Positions 35,031-44,924 are shown, counted from the stretch's first letter. The stretch is DNA of 64,000 bases from Pseudomonas sp. MN1F (GCF_009391885.1 NZ_VZII01000008.1:186001-250000), one strand, 5' to 3'. Notes: a model not told the origin generated them from the letters alone. Program-made: numbers and translations.

Positions 35031-36194
35031 ATGTTCAAAACCATCGAAGCGCACGTGCGCAAGCAGGTCGCCCCCGCTGCCTTGCGCGCCGAATTCCGCC
35101 AGCACGAATTCGAATCCATGCGCCCGTTCTGCATGCTGGTGTTCTGCATCAGCATCGCCATCTGGCTGGTCTTCGACCTGATCGTCAGCTTCCTCGGTGG
35201 CCAGGGCTTCACCTGGCTGTCCTACCTGTTCATAGCCTTGCTCTGCTGCCTCACCGTGGTGCTGCGCTTCACCCGGCGCAGCCACCATTTCGATGTGCTC
35301 AACCTGCTGTTCATCGCCGTCATCACCTTGGGCATGCGCCTGGTGATCGAAGGCATTCCCGAACCCTTGCGCCCGGTGTGGCTGGTGCTCGGCGTGTCGA
35401 CCGTGCTGTATGCCGTGTCGGTGCTGCCGGTGCGGCGCTGGTCGTTCTTTTGCGCCATGGTCATCACCTGGGCCATGCTCAGCCCCTTCTACCACACCCG
35501 CATTGACGTCGATCAGCTCGAAGGTGCCATGCTGCTGAGCTACGCGCTGTTCCTCAGCGGGCTGGTGATCTACAGCTATCTGCAGATGCGCCAGGCCAAG
35601 CTGCACAACTTCTACCTGTCCAAGGTATTGCTGGAGCAGGCTTACTTCGACGCCCTGACCGAAATACCCAACCGCCGCTCGTTCATGACCAACGCCGAGC
35701 ACCAGTTGCGCCTGGCCACCCCTGGCCAGTACCTCGCGATGATCGACATCGACAACTTCAAGCGGGTCAACGACCGCTTCGGGCATGACGTGGGCGATGA
35801 GGTGCTCAAGCGGGTAGCGCTGCATATCAAGGCAGGGGGGGCTGGGCACGAATTTGCCCGGCTGGGTGGCGAGGAGTTCGCCATCTTCTTCGCCGGGCTG
35901 GATCAGCAGGCTGCCGAGCGATGCGTGGCGGCACTGTGCAAGCGCGTGCGCGACGATCTTGGCGTACCGCCGGTAACCATCAGCATCGGCCTGGCCAGGG
36001 TAGACCGCGGTGACACACTGAGCATGGCGCTGATACACGCCGACCAGGCGCTGTACGAAGCCAAGCACAGTGGCAAGGACCGCTTCGTGCTGTGGACTAG
36101 CCAGCTGGCAGCCGAATCCGGAACTGCGCCCCACCCAGCGCCGACTGCGCCACGGTCAGTGTCCCACCCTGCCCCTCGATCGCCCGGCGGCTGA
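35031..36194 (+). CDS. Membrane-bound diguanylate cyclase of the nfr operon
   Basis: A 387-residue protein. About five or six membrane spans fill residues 30-190, followed by a GGDEF domain with YFDALTEIPNRRSF, IDIDNFKRVNDRFGHDVGDEVL and ARLGGEEFAIFF. The GGEEF site is intact; there is no RxxD inhibitory site. It should make c-di-GMP, and its place 42 bases after the ybcH-like gene suggests local supply for the MshEN domain of NfrB. In E. coli the cyclase for this system (DgcJ) is unlinked. The last 33 residues are Pro/Ala-rich and run antisense over the 3' end of the rstB-like gene (98-bp overlap). Confidence 0.9.
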   Translation: MFKTIEAHVRKQVAPAALRAEFRQHEFESMRPFCMLVFCISIAIWLVFDLIVSFLGGQGFTWLSYLFIALLCCLTVVLRFTRRSHHFDVLNLLFIAVITLGMRLVIEGIPEPLRPVWLVLGVSTVLYAVSVLPVRRWSFFCAMVITWAMLSPFYHTRIDVDQLEGAMLLSYALFLSGLVIYSYLQMRQAKLHNFYLSKVLLEQAYFDALTEIPNRRSFMTNAEHQLRLATPGQYLAMIDIDNFKRVNDRFGHDVGDEVLKRVALHIKAGGAGHEFARLGGEEFAIFFAGLDQQAAERCVAALCKRVRDDLGVPPVTISIGLARVDRGDTLSMALIHADQALYEAKHSGKDRFVLWTSQLAAESGTAPHPAPTAPRSVSHPAPRSPGG

Positions 36195-37395
36195 TCGCCA
36201 GGCCCAGACCAAAGCCGCCGGTATTGCGGTCGCGGCTGCGGTCCAGGCGGTAGAACGGCTGGAAGATCCGCTCACGTTCCTCGGCCGGGATCCCGATGCC
36301 GTCATCTTCCACGGTCAACAGGCAGGCACCGTCCGCTTCCAGACGCATCCTCAGCAACAGGCTTTGATCGCAATAGCGCATGGCATTGCGCACCAGGTTC
36401 TGCACGGCCCGGGCGGTCAGGCGCGGGTCCAGCACAAAGCGTGGCAGATTGTCCTCGGCCTGTACCTCCCACTGGATACCCCGAGCATCGAGCTCTTCGG
36501 CAAAGCCGCCCAGCACGCTGTCGACCAGCTCCAGCAACGACACCTCGACCCGCTCACGGGCCTGGTCGGCGTTGTACAGCCGGCTGTACGACAGCAGTTC
36601 GAGCACCAGCTCATCCAGTTCGCGCACATGCCCGACCAGTTCCAGCAGGCGTTTGCGGCTGCTCGGGGGCACTTCGTCGAACAGCAGCACCAGGCCAAAA
36701 TCCAGCCGGGTCAGTGGTGTACGCAGCTCATGGGAGACCGCGTTGAGCAGCTCACGCTGCTGATTGACATGGCGTTCGAGGTCGCTGGCCATGGTGTCGA
36801 ACACGCCGGCCAGTTCGCCGATGTTCGAGTGCGGCGAGATGTGCGTACGCTCGGCCATCCGCCCCTGGCCCAGGCGCCGGGCGGTCTCTTTCAGGCGCTC
36901 CAGGTCGCGCCAGTGCGGCCATACCCACAGCAGCAGGCAGCCGAGCATGGCTGCGCCGATCAGCACGGTCACGCCCCAGGACAACACGTTGATGTCCAGC
37001 GGGTCCGGCGGTGCGTGCAGGCTCACCAGCCAATCCTTGTCCAGGGGCGCCAGCACGGTTTGGTAATAGCCCCAGTCACCGATGCGCACGGCGTACAGGC
37101 CGTGCTCCAGGCGCGCCTGTTCCTGCGGGCTCAGGCCGGCCTTTTCGCTGCGCAGCAGTTTCACCTCCAAGGGCGCGAAGGCCCTGGCCAGGTCCTGCTC
37201 CACCGCTGGCCATTGCGCTTCTGGCACCTGGCGGAACTGGCGGACGATCAGCGACTGCACACCTTTGGCCTGGTCCAGGTTGTAGGCCATGAAGCGGTCG
37301 TGGAACAGGCCGACGATGGCGTCCGGAATCAACAGCAACGCCCCGGCGTAAGCGACGATGATCACCAGATACAGGCGCACCAGAATCTTCAGCAT
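36097..37395 (-). CDS. Sensor histidine kinase, RstB-like
   Basis: A 432-residue inner-membrane kinase. Spans near residues 7-27 and 138-158 flank a periplasmic sensor region; then HAMP, an H-box AVSHELRTPLTRLDF, and the N and G boxes NLVRNAMRY, DDGIGIP and GGFGLGLAIS. It follows the response-regulator gene by 6 bases. RstB in enteric bacteria is linked to acid and Mg response. Here the pair is divergent from an RND adaptor and pump, so control of that pump is likely. Its 3' end overlaps the cyclase gene on the other strand. Confidence 0.9.
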   Translation of the reverse strand: MLKILVRLYLVIIVAYAGALLLIPDAIVGLFHDRFMAYNLDQAKGVQSLIVRQFRQVPEAQWPAVEQDLARAFAPLEVKLLRSEKAGLSPQEQARLEHGLYAVRIGDWGYYQTVLAPLDKDWLVSLHAPPDPLDINVLSWGVTVLIGAAMLGCLLLWVWPHWRDLERLKETARRLGQGRMAERTHISPHSNIGELAGVFDTMASDLERHVNQQRELLNAVSHELRTPLTRLDFGLVLLFDEVPPSSRKRLLELVGHVRELDELVLELLSYSRLYNADQARERVEVSLLELVDSVLGGFAEELDARGIQWEVQAEDNLPRFVLDPRLTARAVQNLVRNAMRYCDQSLLLRMRLEADGACLLTVEDDGIGIPAEERERIFQPFYRLDRSRDRNTGGFGLGLAISRRAIEGQGGTLTVAQSALGGAQFRIRLPAG

Positions 37396-37401
37396 GGCGC
37401 G

Positions 37402-38103
37402 TCAGCACTCCCACTCGACACGGCTGAACAGGTAACCCTTGCCCCACACGGTCTTGATCTTGCGCGCCTCGCCGGCACTGTCGTCGAACTTGCGGCGCAG
37501 CTTGGAAATGGCCACGTCCACCGAGCGGTCAGTACCGTTGAACTCGATACCGCGCAGCTGCTGGAGGATGCGGTCACGGCTGAGCACCACACCGGCGTTG
37601 CGCGCCAGCACCACCAGCAGGTTGTATTCGCCGCTGGACAGTTCCACCTCTTCGCCACGCCAGCTGACCAGGCGCTCGGCGAGGTCGATGCGCAGGCCAC
37701 CGATGAGGATCTGGTGGTTGTCCAGGCGCGGTTCGTTGACGCTGCTGCGGCGCAGCAGGGTGCGCACGCGGGCCAGCAGTACGCGGGGCTCGCAGGGTTT
37801 GGTCACGTAGTCGTCGGCGCCCATCTCCAGGCCCAGCACCTGGTCATGGCTATCGTCGCGGGCGGTCAGCATCAGGATCGGCAGGCTCTGCGATTCCTGG
37901 CGCAGCAGGCGGCACAGTTGCAGGCCATCGATACCGGGGAGCATCAGGTCGAGAATCACCAAATCGGGGTTGTCCTGCCGGAAAGCGTCCAGCACATGGT
38001 CGCCACGGGCAATCACCCGCACATGGAAATCGTTGCGTTGCAGGTAACTGGCGATCAGCTCGGACAGCGCACTGTCGTCTTCGACCAAAAGAATGTTGGG
38101 CAT
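37402..38103 (-). CDS. OmpR-family response regulator, RstA-like
   Basis: A 233-residue protein. Receiver domain 1-115: paired acids EDD near the start, phospho-accepting Asp in LVILDLMLPGIDG (near 53), and Thr/Lys in MLTARDD and YVTKPCEP. A winged-helix OmpR-type DNA-binding domain fills about 130-228 (RIDLAERLVSWRGEEVELSSGEYNLLVVLA; RSVDVAISKLRRKF). It pairs with the RstB-like kinase, 6 bases downstream. The divergent spacing of about 180 bases to the RND genes makes those genes its probable target. Confidence 0.92.
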   Translation of the reverse strand: MPNILLVEDDSALSELIASYLQRNDFHVRVIARGDHVLDAFRQDNPDLVILDLMLPGIDGLQLCRLLRQESQSLPILMLTARDDSHDQVLGLEMGADDYVTKPCEPRVLLARVRTLLRRSSVNEPRLDNHQILIGGLRIDLAERLVSWRGEEVELSSGEYNLLVVLARNAGVVLSRDRILQQLRGIEFNGTDRSVDVAISKLRRKFDDSAGEARKIKTVWGKGYLFSRVEWEC

Positions 38104-38286
38104 AGAGTTTTGCTTGTAGGAGCGGATTCATCCGCGATGAGGCCGGAACAGGTACTCGCAGAATATAGAAACCTACAAACCGGTAGGACTGTTCTTAACA
38201 CTTTTTCACACAGGTCCTACAGCTGTTAACAGCCATCCGAGGAACGGTTGCCTTAGCATAGGCAGGGTCATCATCGGAAGATCCGC

Positions 38287-39456
38287 ATGCCTATTACCCT
38301 CCCCCCGCGCCTGCGCCCCGTGGCGCTCGTGGCGCTTCTCGCACTGCCCCTGGCCGGTTGCGACGATTCGGCCGAGCAGGACGAACAACAACCCACGCCG
38401 CAAGTGCGGGTAGAAACCCTGCAACTGCAGCCCCTGGCCATCAGTACCGAGCTGAGCGGGCGCATCCTCGCCCCGCGCACGGCAGAGGTGCGTGCCCGGG
38501 TCGCAGGCGTGGTGCTCAAGCGCGTCTATCGCGAAGGCAGCGACGTCAAACAGGGCGATGTGCTGTTCCTCATCGACCCGGCGCCGTTCAAGGCCGACCA
38601 CGACAGCGCCCGCGCAACCCTGGCCAAGGCCGAAGCCACGCTGTACCAGGCCCGCCTGCAAGAGCAGCGCTACCGCCAGCTGGTCGACGACAAGGCCGTC
38701 AGCCGTCAGGAGTACGACAACGCCCGCGCCGCCTTCCTCCAGGCCGACGCTGCCGTTGCCGAAGCCAAGGCTGCGCTGGAGCGCGCCCGCCTGAACCTGG
38801 GCTATGCCACGGTCATTGCGCCCATCTCCGGACGCATCGGCCGCGCCCTGGTCACCGAAGGCGCCTTGGTCGGCCAGAACGAAACCACGCCGCTGGCGAC
38901 CATCCAGCAGCTCGACCCGATCCACGCCGACGTCACCCAGTCGACCCGCGAACTCAACGCCCTGCGCCGTGCGCTGCGCGCCGGTGAACTGCAGCAGGCC
39001 GGCGACGGCCAGGCCCGCGCCACCCTGATCCAGGACGATGGCAGTGCCTACCCGCTGCCGGGCAAGCTGCTGTTCTCCGACATCAGCGTCGACCCGAGCA
39101 CCAACCAGATCACCTTGCGCAGCGAATTCCCCAACCCGGACCTCGACCTGCTGCCGGGCAGCTACGTGCGCGTGCGCCTGGAACAGGCCGTGCAGCCCAA
39201 AGGCCTGAGCGTGCCGCAACGCGCCATCCTGCGTGACAGTGCCGGGGTGCCAAAGGTGCTGGTGGTCGACGCGCAGTCGCGCATCAGCGAACGCCAGGTG
39301 GTGCTGGGCAACGCCCAGGGTGATCGCTGGCTGGTCAGCGAGGGCCTGGCGCCCGGCGAGCGAGTGGTGGTCGAAGGCCTGCAGCACGTCAAGGCGGGCG
39401 ACCAGGTACAGGTCGACGCCGACGCTCAGTCCATCGTCCAGCACAACGGCCAGTGA
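38287..39456 (+). CDS. RND efflux periplasmic adaptor (MexE/AcrA-like lipoprotein)
   Basis: A 389-residue membrane-fusion protein. The N-terminus has a lipobox (LPLAGCDD, Cys at about 23). Then come a split lipoyl domain (LSGRILAPRTAEVRARVAGVVLKRVYREGSDVKQGDVLFLIDPAPF), an alpha-hairpin (residues about 95-165), and a beta-barrel with VLGNAQGDRWLVSEGLAPGERVVVEG. It connects the inner-membrane pump 11 bases downstream to an outer-membrane channel. No outer-membrane factor gene is present, so a channel encoded elsewhere must be used. Confidence 0.93.
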   Translation: MPITLPPRLRPVALVALLALPLAGCDDSAEQDEQQPTPQVRVETLQLQPLAISTELSGRILAPRTAEVRARVAGVVLKRVYREGSDVKQGDVLFLIDPAPFKADHDSARATLAKAEATLYQARLQEQRYRQLVDDKAVSRQEYDNARAAFLQADAAVAEAKAALERARLNLGYATVIAPISGRIGRALVTEGALVGQNETTPLATIQQLDPIHADVTQSTRELNALRRALRAGELQQAGDGQARATLIQDDGSAYPLPGKLLFSDISVDPSTNQITLRSEFPNPDLDLLPGSYVRVRLEQAVQPKGLSVPQRAILRDSAGVPKVLVVDAQSRISERQVVLGNAQGDRWLVSEGLAPGERVVVEGLQHVKAGDQVQVDADAQSIVQHNGQ

Positions 39457-39467
39457 GGGCCTGACCC

Positions 39468-42400
39468 ATGCCGCAGTTCTTCATCGACCGCCCGATCTTC
39501 GCCTGGGTAGTCGCGCTGTTCATCCTGCTCGCCGGTGCCCTGGCCATCCCCCAGCTGCCGGTAGCGCAGTACCCCAACGTGGCACCGCCGCAGGTGGAAA
39601 TCTACGCCGTGTACCCGGGCGCCTCGGCGGCGACCCTGGACGAAAGCGTGGTCAGCCTGATCGAGCAGGAGCTCAACGGTGCCGACAACCTGCTGTACTT
39701 CTCGTCGCAGAGCAGCCTGGGCAGCGCCACCATCACCGCCACCTTCGAGCCTGGCACCCACCCCGACCTGGCCCAGGTCGATGTGCAGAACCGCCTCAAG
39801 GTGGTCGAGTCACGCCTGCCGCGCCAGGTAACCCAGCAAGGCCTGCAGGTGGAGAAGGTGTCCACCGGTTTCCTGCTGCTCGGCACCCTCACCTCGGAGG
39901 ACGGCAGCCTCGATGAAACCGCGCTGTCCGATATCCTCGCGCGCAACGTGATGAACGAGATCCGCCGGCTCAAGGGCGTCGGCAAGGCGCAGCTGTATGG
40001 TTCCGAGCGCGCCATGCGCATCTGGATCGACCCGCGCAAGCTGATCGGTTTCAACCTCACCCCCAATGACGTGGCCGAAGCCATTGCCGCACAGAACGCC
40101 CAGGTCGCCCCCGGCAGCATCGGCGACCTGCCCGCCCGCGGCACCCAGGAAATCACCGCCAACGTGGTGGTCCGCGGCCAGTTGGGCACGCCCGAGGAAT
40201 TCGCCGCCATCGTCCTGCGCGCCAACCCGGACGGCTCCAGTGTCACCGTCGGCGATGTCGCCCGGGTCGAGATCGGCGCCCAGGAGTACCAGTACGGCAC
40301 CCGCCTGAACGGCAAGCCGGCCACTGCCTTCAGCGTGCAGCTGGCACCCGGCGCCAATGCCATGGAAACCGCCACCCTGGTGCGGGCGAAGATGAAAGAG
40401 CTGTCGCGCTACTTCCCCGAAGGGGTCAGGTACGACATCCCCTACGACACCTCGCCGTTCGTCAAGGTGTCGATCCAGCAGGTCATCAACACCCTGTTCG
40501 AAGCCATGCTGCTGGTATTTGCGGTGATGTTCCTGTTCCTGCAGAACCTGCGCTATACGCTGATCCCGACCCTGGTGGTGCCGGTGGCGCTGATGGGCAC
40601 CTTCGCCGTGATGCTGGCCATGGGCTTCTCGGTCAACGTGCTGACCCTGTTCGGCATGGTGCTGGCCATCGGCATCCTGGTCGACGACGCCATCGTGGTG
40701 GTGGAGAACGTCGAGCGGATCATGGCCGAGGAAGGCCTGCCGCCCAAGGAGGCCACGCGCAAGGCCATGGGCCAGATCAGCGGCGCCATCGTCGGCATCA
40801 CCCTGGTGCTGGTGGCGGTGTTCCTGCCGATGGCCTTCATGAAGGGCTCGGTGGGGGTGATCTACCAACAGTTCTCGGTGTCGATGGCAGTGTCGATCCT
40901 GTTCTCGGCGTTCCTCGCCCTGAGCCTGACCCCAGCCCTGTGCGCCACCCTGCTCAAACCACTGGCCAAGGGCGAACACCACGAGCGCAAAGGCTTCTTC
41001 GGCTGGTTCAACCGCCGCTTCGAAAGCATGAGCAACGGCTACCAGCGCTGGGTGCTGCAAGCGCTGAAGCGCAGTGGCCGCTACCTGTTGCTGTATGGCG
41101 TGCTGCTGGCCGTGCTGGGTTATGGCTTCAGCCAATTGCCCACCGCGTTCCTGCCCACCGAAGACCAGGGTTACACCATCACCGATATCCAGCTGCCACC
41201 GGGCGCCAGCCGCATGCGCACCGAGCAGGTGGCCGCCCAGATCGAGGCGCACAACGCCGAGGAGGCGGGCGTCGGCAACACCACGCTGATCCTCGGTTTC
41301 AGTTTCTCGGGCAGCGGCCAGAATGCCGCACTGGCCTTCACCACGCTCAAGGACTGGTCCGCACGCAGTGCCGACGACAGCGCGCAGTCGATCGCCGACC
41401 GGGCAACCCTGGCCTTCACCCAGCTCAAGGACGCCGTGGCCTATTCCGTGCTGCCGCCGCCGATCGACGGCCTGGGCGAGTCGACCGGCTTTGAATTGCG
41501 CCTGCAGGACCGCGGCGGCATGGGCCATGAGGCGCTGATGGCCGCCCGTGACGAACTGCTGGCCGGCGCGCACAAGAGCAAGGTGCTGGCCAACGTGCGC
41601 GAGGCTTCGCTGGCCGAAAGCCCACAGGTGCAACTGGAAATCGACCGCCGCCAGGCCAACGCGCTGGGCGTGTCGTTCGCCGACATCGGCTCGGTGCTGG
41701 ACGTTGCCGTCGGCTCCAGTTACGTCAACGACTTCCCCAACCAGGGCCGCATGCAGCGGGTGGTGGTGCAGGCCGAAGGCGATCAGCGCAGCCAGGTAGA
41801 AGACTTGCTGAAAATCCACGTGCGCAACAACAGCGGCAAGATGGTGCCCCTCGGTGCGTTCGTCCAGGCCAAGTGGGTCAGCGGCCCGGTGCAGCTGACC
41901 CGCTACAACGGCTACCCGGCGGTGGCGATTTCCGGTGAACCGGCGGCGGGCTACAGCTCGGGTGAAGCCATGGCCGAGGTCGAGCGCCTGGTCGCCCAGC
42001 TGCCGGCCGGTGCCGGCCTGGAATGGACCGGGCTGTCGCTGCAGGAACGCCTGTCCGGCAGCCAGGCGCCGCTGCTGATGGCGTTGTCGTTGCTGGTGGT
42101 GTTCCTGTGCCTGGCGGCGCTGTACGAAAGCTGGTCGATCCCCACTGCGGTGCTGCTGGTGGTGCCGCTCGGCGTGCTCGGCGCGGTGCTGGCGGTGACC
42201 TTGCGCGGCATGCCCAACGACGTGTTCTTCAAGGTCGGCCTGATTACCCTGATCGGCCTGTCGGCGAAGAACGCCATCCTCATCATCGAGTTCGCCAAGC
42301 ACCTGGTCGACCAGGGCGTGGACGCCGCCGACGCCGCCTTACAGGCCGCCCGCCTGCGCCTGCGGCCGATCGTCATGACGTCGCTGGCGTTCATCCTTGG

Positions 42401-42590
42401 CGTGGTGCCATTGGCCATTGCCACCGGCGCAAGCTCCGCGAGCCAGCAGGCGATCGGCACCGGAGTGATCGGCGGGATGCTCAGCGCCACGTTGGCGGTG
42501 GTGTTCGTGCCAGTGTTCTTCGTGGTGGTGATGCGCCTGAGCGGACGCGGCCGTACCAAGACAGAGCAGACGCAGACCCGCGAAGCCTGA
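39468..42590 (+). CDS. RND-family multidrug efflux pump
   Basis: A 1040-residue inner-membrane transporter of the HAE1 group. Start MPQFFIDRPIFAWVVALFILLAGAL is typical; the proton-relay aspartates stand in GILVDDAIVVVENVER (span 4), and the second half has FKVGLITLIGLSAKNAILIIEFAKH. Two large periplasmic loops lie after spans 1 and 7. It exports hydrophobic compounds by proton antiport with the adaptor just upstream. Full length and no damage seen. Substrates cannot be told from sequence. A strong terminator follows 26 bases after its stop. Confidence 0.94.
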   Translation: MPQFFIDRPIFAWVVALFILLAGALAIPQLPVAQYPNVAPPQVEIYAVYPGASAATLDESVVSLIEQELNGADNLLYFSSQSSLGSATITATFEPGTHPDLAQVDVQNRLKVVESRLPRQVTQQGLQVEKVSTGFLLLGTLTSEDGSLDETALSDILARNVMNEIRRLKGVGKAQLYGSERAMRIWIDPRKLIGFNLTPNDVAEAIAAQNAQVAPGSIGDLPARGTQEITANVVVRGQLGTPEEFAAIVLRANPDGSSVTVGDVARVEIGAQEYQYGTRLNGKPATAFSVQLAPGANAMETATLVRAKMKELSRYFPEGVRYDIPYDTSPFVKVSIQQVINTLFEAMLLVFAVMFLFLQNLRYTLIPTLVVPVALMGTFAVMLAMGFSVNVLTLFGMVLAIGILVDDAIVVVENVERIMAEEGLPPKEATRKAMGQISGAIVGITLVLVAVFLPMAFMKGSVGVIYQQFSVSMAVSILFSAFLALSLTPALCATLLKPLAKGEHHERKGFFGWFNRRFESMSNGYQRWVLQALKRSGRYLLLYGVLLAVLGYGFSQLPTAFLPTEDQGYTITDIQLPPGASRMRTEQVAAQIEAHNAEEAGVGNTTLILGFSFSGSGQNAALAFTTLKDWSARSADDSAQSIADRATLAFTQLKDAVAYSVLPPPIDGLGESTGFELRLQDRGGMGHEALMAARDELLAGAHKSKVLANVREASLAESPQVQLEIDRRQANALGVSFADIGSVLDVAVGSSYVNDFPNQGRMQRVVVQAEGDQRSQVEDLLKIHVRNNSGKMVPLGAFVQAKWVSGPVQLTRYNGYPAVAISGEPAAGYSSGEAMAEVERLVAQLPAGAGLEWTGLSLQERLSGSQAPLLMALSLLVVFLCLAALYESWSIPTAVLLVVPLGVLGAVLAVTLRGMPNDVFFKVGLITLIGLSAKNAILIIEFAKHLVDQGVDAADAALQAARLRLRPIVMTSLAFILGVVPLAIATGASSASQQAIGTGVIGGMLSATLAVVFVPVFFVVVMRLSGRGRTKTEQTQTREA

Positions 42591-42615
42591 CTGGACAAGC
42601 CGGGCGTTGAATGAG

Positions 42616-42650
42616 AGGGTTCCGGGCATTGACTGCCCGGAACCCTTTTT
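42616..42650 (+). terminator. Strong intrinsic terminator after the RND pump
   Basis: A 13-bp perfect inverted repeat (AGGGTTCCGGGCA / TGCCCGGAACCCT), 5-base loop TTGAC, then a run of five T. It ends the RND transcript and lies immediately before the mobA ATG at 42652, whose only ribosome-site candidate (GGAA) is inside the 3' arm. Confidence 0.9.
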
Positions 42651-42651
42651 C

Positions 42652-43227
42652 ATGCCTGATGCCTTGCCCCCCTGCTCTGTCCTGATCCTCGCCGGTGGCC
42701 GCGGCCAGCGCATGGGTGGCCGCGACAAAGGCCTGCTGGAATGGCGCGGCGAGCCGTTGGTTGCGCATATCCAGCGTACCGTGCGGCCGCTCAGCGATGA
42801 TCTGGTGATTTCCTGTAACCGCAACCAGCAAGCGTATGCGGCTTATGCCGACCACCTGGTGGGCGACGCCGAGGCGGACTTCCCTGGGCCGCTGGCCGGG
42901 GTAATTGCCGGGCTGCAGGCGGCCAGGCATGAGTGGGTGGTGCTGCTGGCCTGCGATGCGCCGTTGGTTGACCAGGCGTTGATCGACGCCCTTCGGCAGC
43001 TGGCGGTGACCGCTGACAGTGCTGCGATGGTGCGTCAGGGGGGGTATTGGCAGCCGATGTTCAGTGTGCTGCCGCGCCGGGTGCTGCCGGTGCTGGAGCA
43101 GGCCTGGGCAACGGGTGAGCGGAGTTTGCAGAAGGCCTTGCTGCGCGAGACGGTGCAAGGATTTGAGTGTGCCGTGGATGATCGCAGGCTGAGCAATTTC
43201 AATAGCCCGGAGTGGCTACAAGGCTGA
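42652..43227 (+). CDS. mobA: Molybdenum cofactor guanylyltransferase
   Basis: A 191-residue nucleotidyltransferase. LILAGGRGQRMGGRDKGLLEW near the start is the GTP-binding signature; LACDAPLVDQ is the metal-binding region. It adds GMP to molybdopterin in the cytoplasm. The ATG stands 2 bases after the terminator's T run. A TTG at 42607 would give a 15-residue extension encoded in the hairpin and is less likely. How the gene is transcribed past the hairpin is unclear. It is convergent with the acyl-CoA synthetase gene. Confidence 0.88.
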   Translation: MPDALPPCSVLILAGGRGQRMGGRDKGLLEWRGEPLVAHIQRTVRPLSDDLVISCNRNQQAYAAYADHLVGDAEADFPGPLAGVIAGLQAARHEWVVLLACDAPLVDQALIDALRQLAVTADSAAMVRQGGYWQPMFSVLPRRVLPVLEQAWATGERSLQKALLRETVQGFECAVDDRRLSNFNSPEWLQG

Positions 43228-43250
43228 GCCCACAAGCGCCGTCAAGGCAG

Positions 43251-44924
43251 TCAGCTGGCCGTCAGCTCCTCGATACTGATCTCGCGCATCCGAAACTTCT
43301 GCACCTTGCCGGTCACCGTCATCGGGAACTCGTCGACGAAGCGGAAGTACCTGGGCACCTTGAAATGCGCAATCCGCGCCTTGGCCCACTCGCGCAGTTC
43401 ATCCGCGCTGGCGGCATGCCCCGGATGCAGGCGCACCCAGGCGACGATCTCCTCGCCATACTTGCTGCACGGCACGCCGATCACCTGCACATCGGCCACC
43501 GCCGGGTGGGTGAAGAAGAACTCTTCCAGCTCCCGCGGGTAGATGTTCTCGCCGCCGCGAATGATCATGTCCTTGCTGCGCCCGACAATGCGCACATAGC
43601 CCTGCTCGTCCATCACCGCCAGGTCGCCGGTGTGCATCCAGCCCTCTTCATCGATGCTTTCGGCGGTGGCCTTGGGGTTGTTCCAGTAACCCAGCATCAC
43701 GCTGTAGCCGCGCGTGCACAGCTCGCCAATCTCGCCACGCGGTACGGTGTTGCCGTCGGCATCGACCACTTTGCTCTCCAGCCGCGGTTGGGTGCGGCCG
43801 ACGCTGGTCACGCGGCGCTCCAGGTCATCGTCGGGCCCGGTCTGCAGCGACACCGGGCTGGTCTCGGTCATGCCGTAGGCAATCTGCACCTCGGCCATGT
43901 GCATTTCGCCGATCACCCGGCGCATCACCTCGATCGGGCAGGTGGCGCCGGCCATGATTCCGGTGCGCAGGCTCGACAGGTCGAATTCGCCACGCTGCGG
44001 GTGGTCCAGTTCGGCGATGAACATGGTCGGCACGCCATACAGCGCGGTGGCCTTTTCCTCGGCCACGGCGCGCAGGGTGGCCAACGGCTCGAAGGCATCG
44101 TTGGGGTAGATCAGCGTGCTGCCGTGGGTCATGCAGCCGAGGTTGGCCATGACCATGCCGAAGCAGTGGTACAGCGGCACCGGGACGACCAGGCGATCGT
44201 GCTCGGTCAGGCCCAGGCTTTCGCCGACCAGGTAGCCGTTGTTGAGGATGTTGCTGTGGCTGAGCGTGGCGCCCTTGGGGAAGCCGGTGGTGCCGGAGGT
44301 GTACTGGATGTTGATCGGGTCGTCGCAGCGCAATTGCGCCTGGCGCTCGGCCAAGGCTTCACGGCTGACCGCTTCGGCGCGGGCCTGCAGGTCGTGCCAG
44401 GCAAGGAAGCCAGGCGGTGGAACAACGGCCAGGCTGACCACCCCGCATAACTCCGGGAAACGCTCGCAGACCAGCGCACCGGGCTGGCCGGCCGCCAAGC
44501 CGGGGATCAGGCCGAGCAGCATGGCGTGGTAGTCGGAGGTCTTGAAAGCGTCGGCGCAGATCACCCAGCGGCAGCCGGACTGGCCGAGGGCGTAGTCCAG
44601 CTCACTGGAACGGTAGGCCGGGTTGATGTTGACCAGGATCGCGCCGACCTTGGCGCTGGCGAACTGGGTGATGCACCACTCGGCGCAGTTGGGTGCCCAG
44701 ACCCCCAAGCGGTCGCCGGGTTGCACGCCCAGGGCCATGAGTGCACGGGCGTGCCGGTCGACGGCGTCGGCCAGCTGCTGCCAGGTGTAGCGCAGGGCCT
44801 GGTGGCGGACCACCAGCGCATCGCGCTCGGGGAAACGGGCGACGGTGCTGTCGAAGGCGTCGCCGATGCACTGGGTAAGCAGGGGTTTGTCCTGATTGCC
44901 CTGGGAATAGCTTGGCTGGGGCAT
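43251..44924 (-). CDS. AMP-binding acyl-CoA synthetase
   Basis: A 557-residue ANL-superfamily enzyme. [16 protein letters not shown] is the AMP-binding loop, [10 protein letters not shown] and the C-terminal hinge [16 protein letters not shown] and Lys in [14 protein letters not shown] (adenylation lysine) are complete. It activates a fatty or other carboxylic acid to its CoA thioester through an acyl-AMP. It lies 76 bases downstream of qhpB on the same strand, but a perfect palindrome stands between. A link with amine catabolism, by activating the acid product, is possible though unproven. Confidence 0.88.
   Translation of the reverse strand: MPQPSYSQGNQDKPLLTQCIGDAFDSTVARFPERDALVVRHQALRYTWQQLADAVDRHARALMALGVQPGDRLGVWAPNCAEWCITQFASAKVGAILVNINPAYRSSELDYALGQSGCRWVICADAFKTSDYHAMLLGLIPGLAAGQPGALVCERFPELCGVVSLAVVPPPGFLAWHDLQARAEAVSREALAERQAQLRCDDPINIQYTSGTTGFPKGATLSHSNILNNGYLVGESLGLTEHDRLVVPVPLYHCFGMVMANLGCMTHGSTLIYPNDAFEPLATLRAVAEEKATALYGVPTMFIAELDHPQRGEFDLSSLRTGIMAGATCPIEVMRRVIGEMHMAEVQIAYGMTETSPVSLQTGPDDDLERRVTSVGRTQPRLESKVVDADGNTVPRGEIGELCTRGYSVMLGYWNNPKATAESIDEEGWMHTGDLAVMDEQGYVRIVGRSKDMIIRGGENIYPRELEEFFFTHPAVADVQVIGVPCSKYGEEIVAWVRLHPGHAASADELREWAKARIAHFKVPRYFRFVDEFPMTVTGKVQKFRMREISIEELTAS

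Noticed and set aside
39810..42302. An 830-residue open frame opposite the RND pump.
   Set aside because: Composition is His/Gln/Arg-rich with no domains; it is an antisense shadow of the pump.
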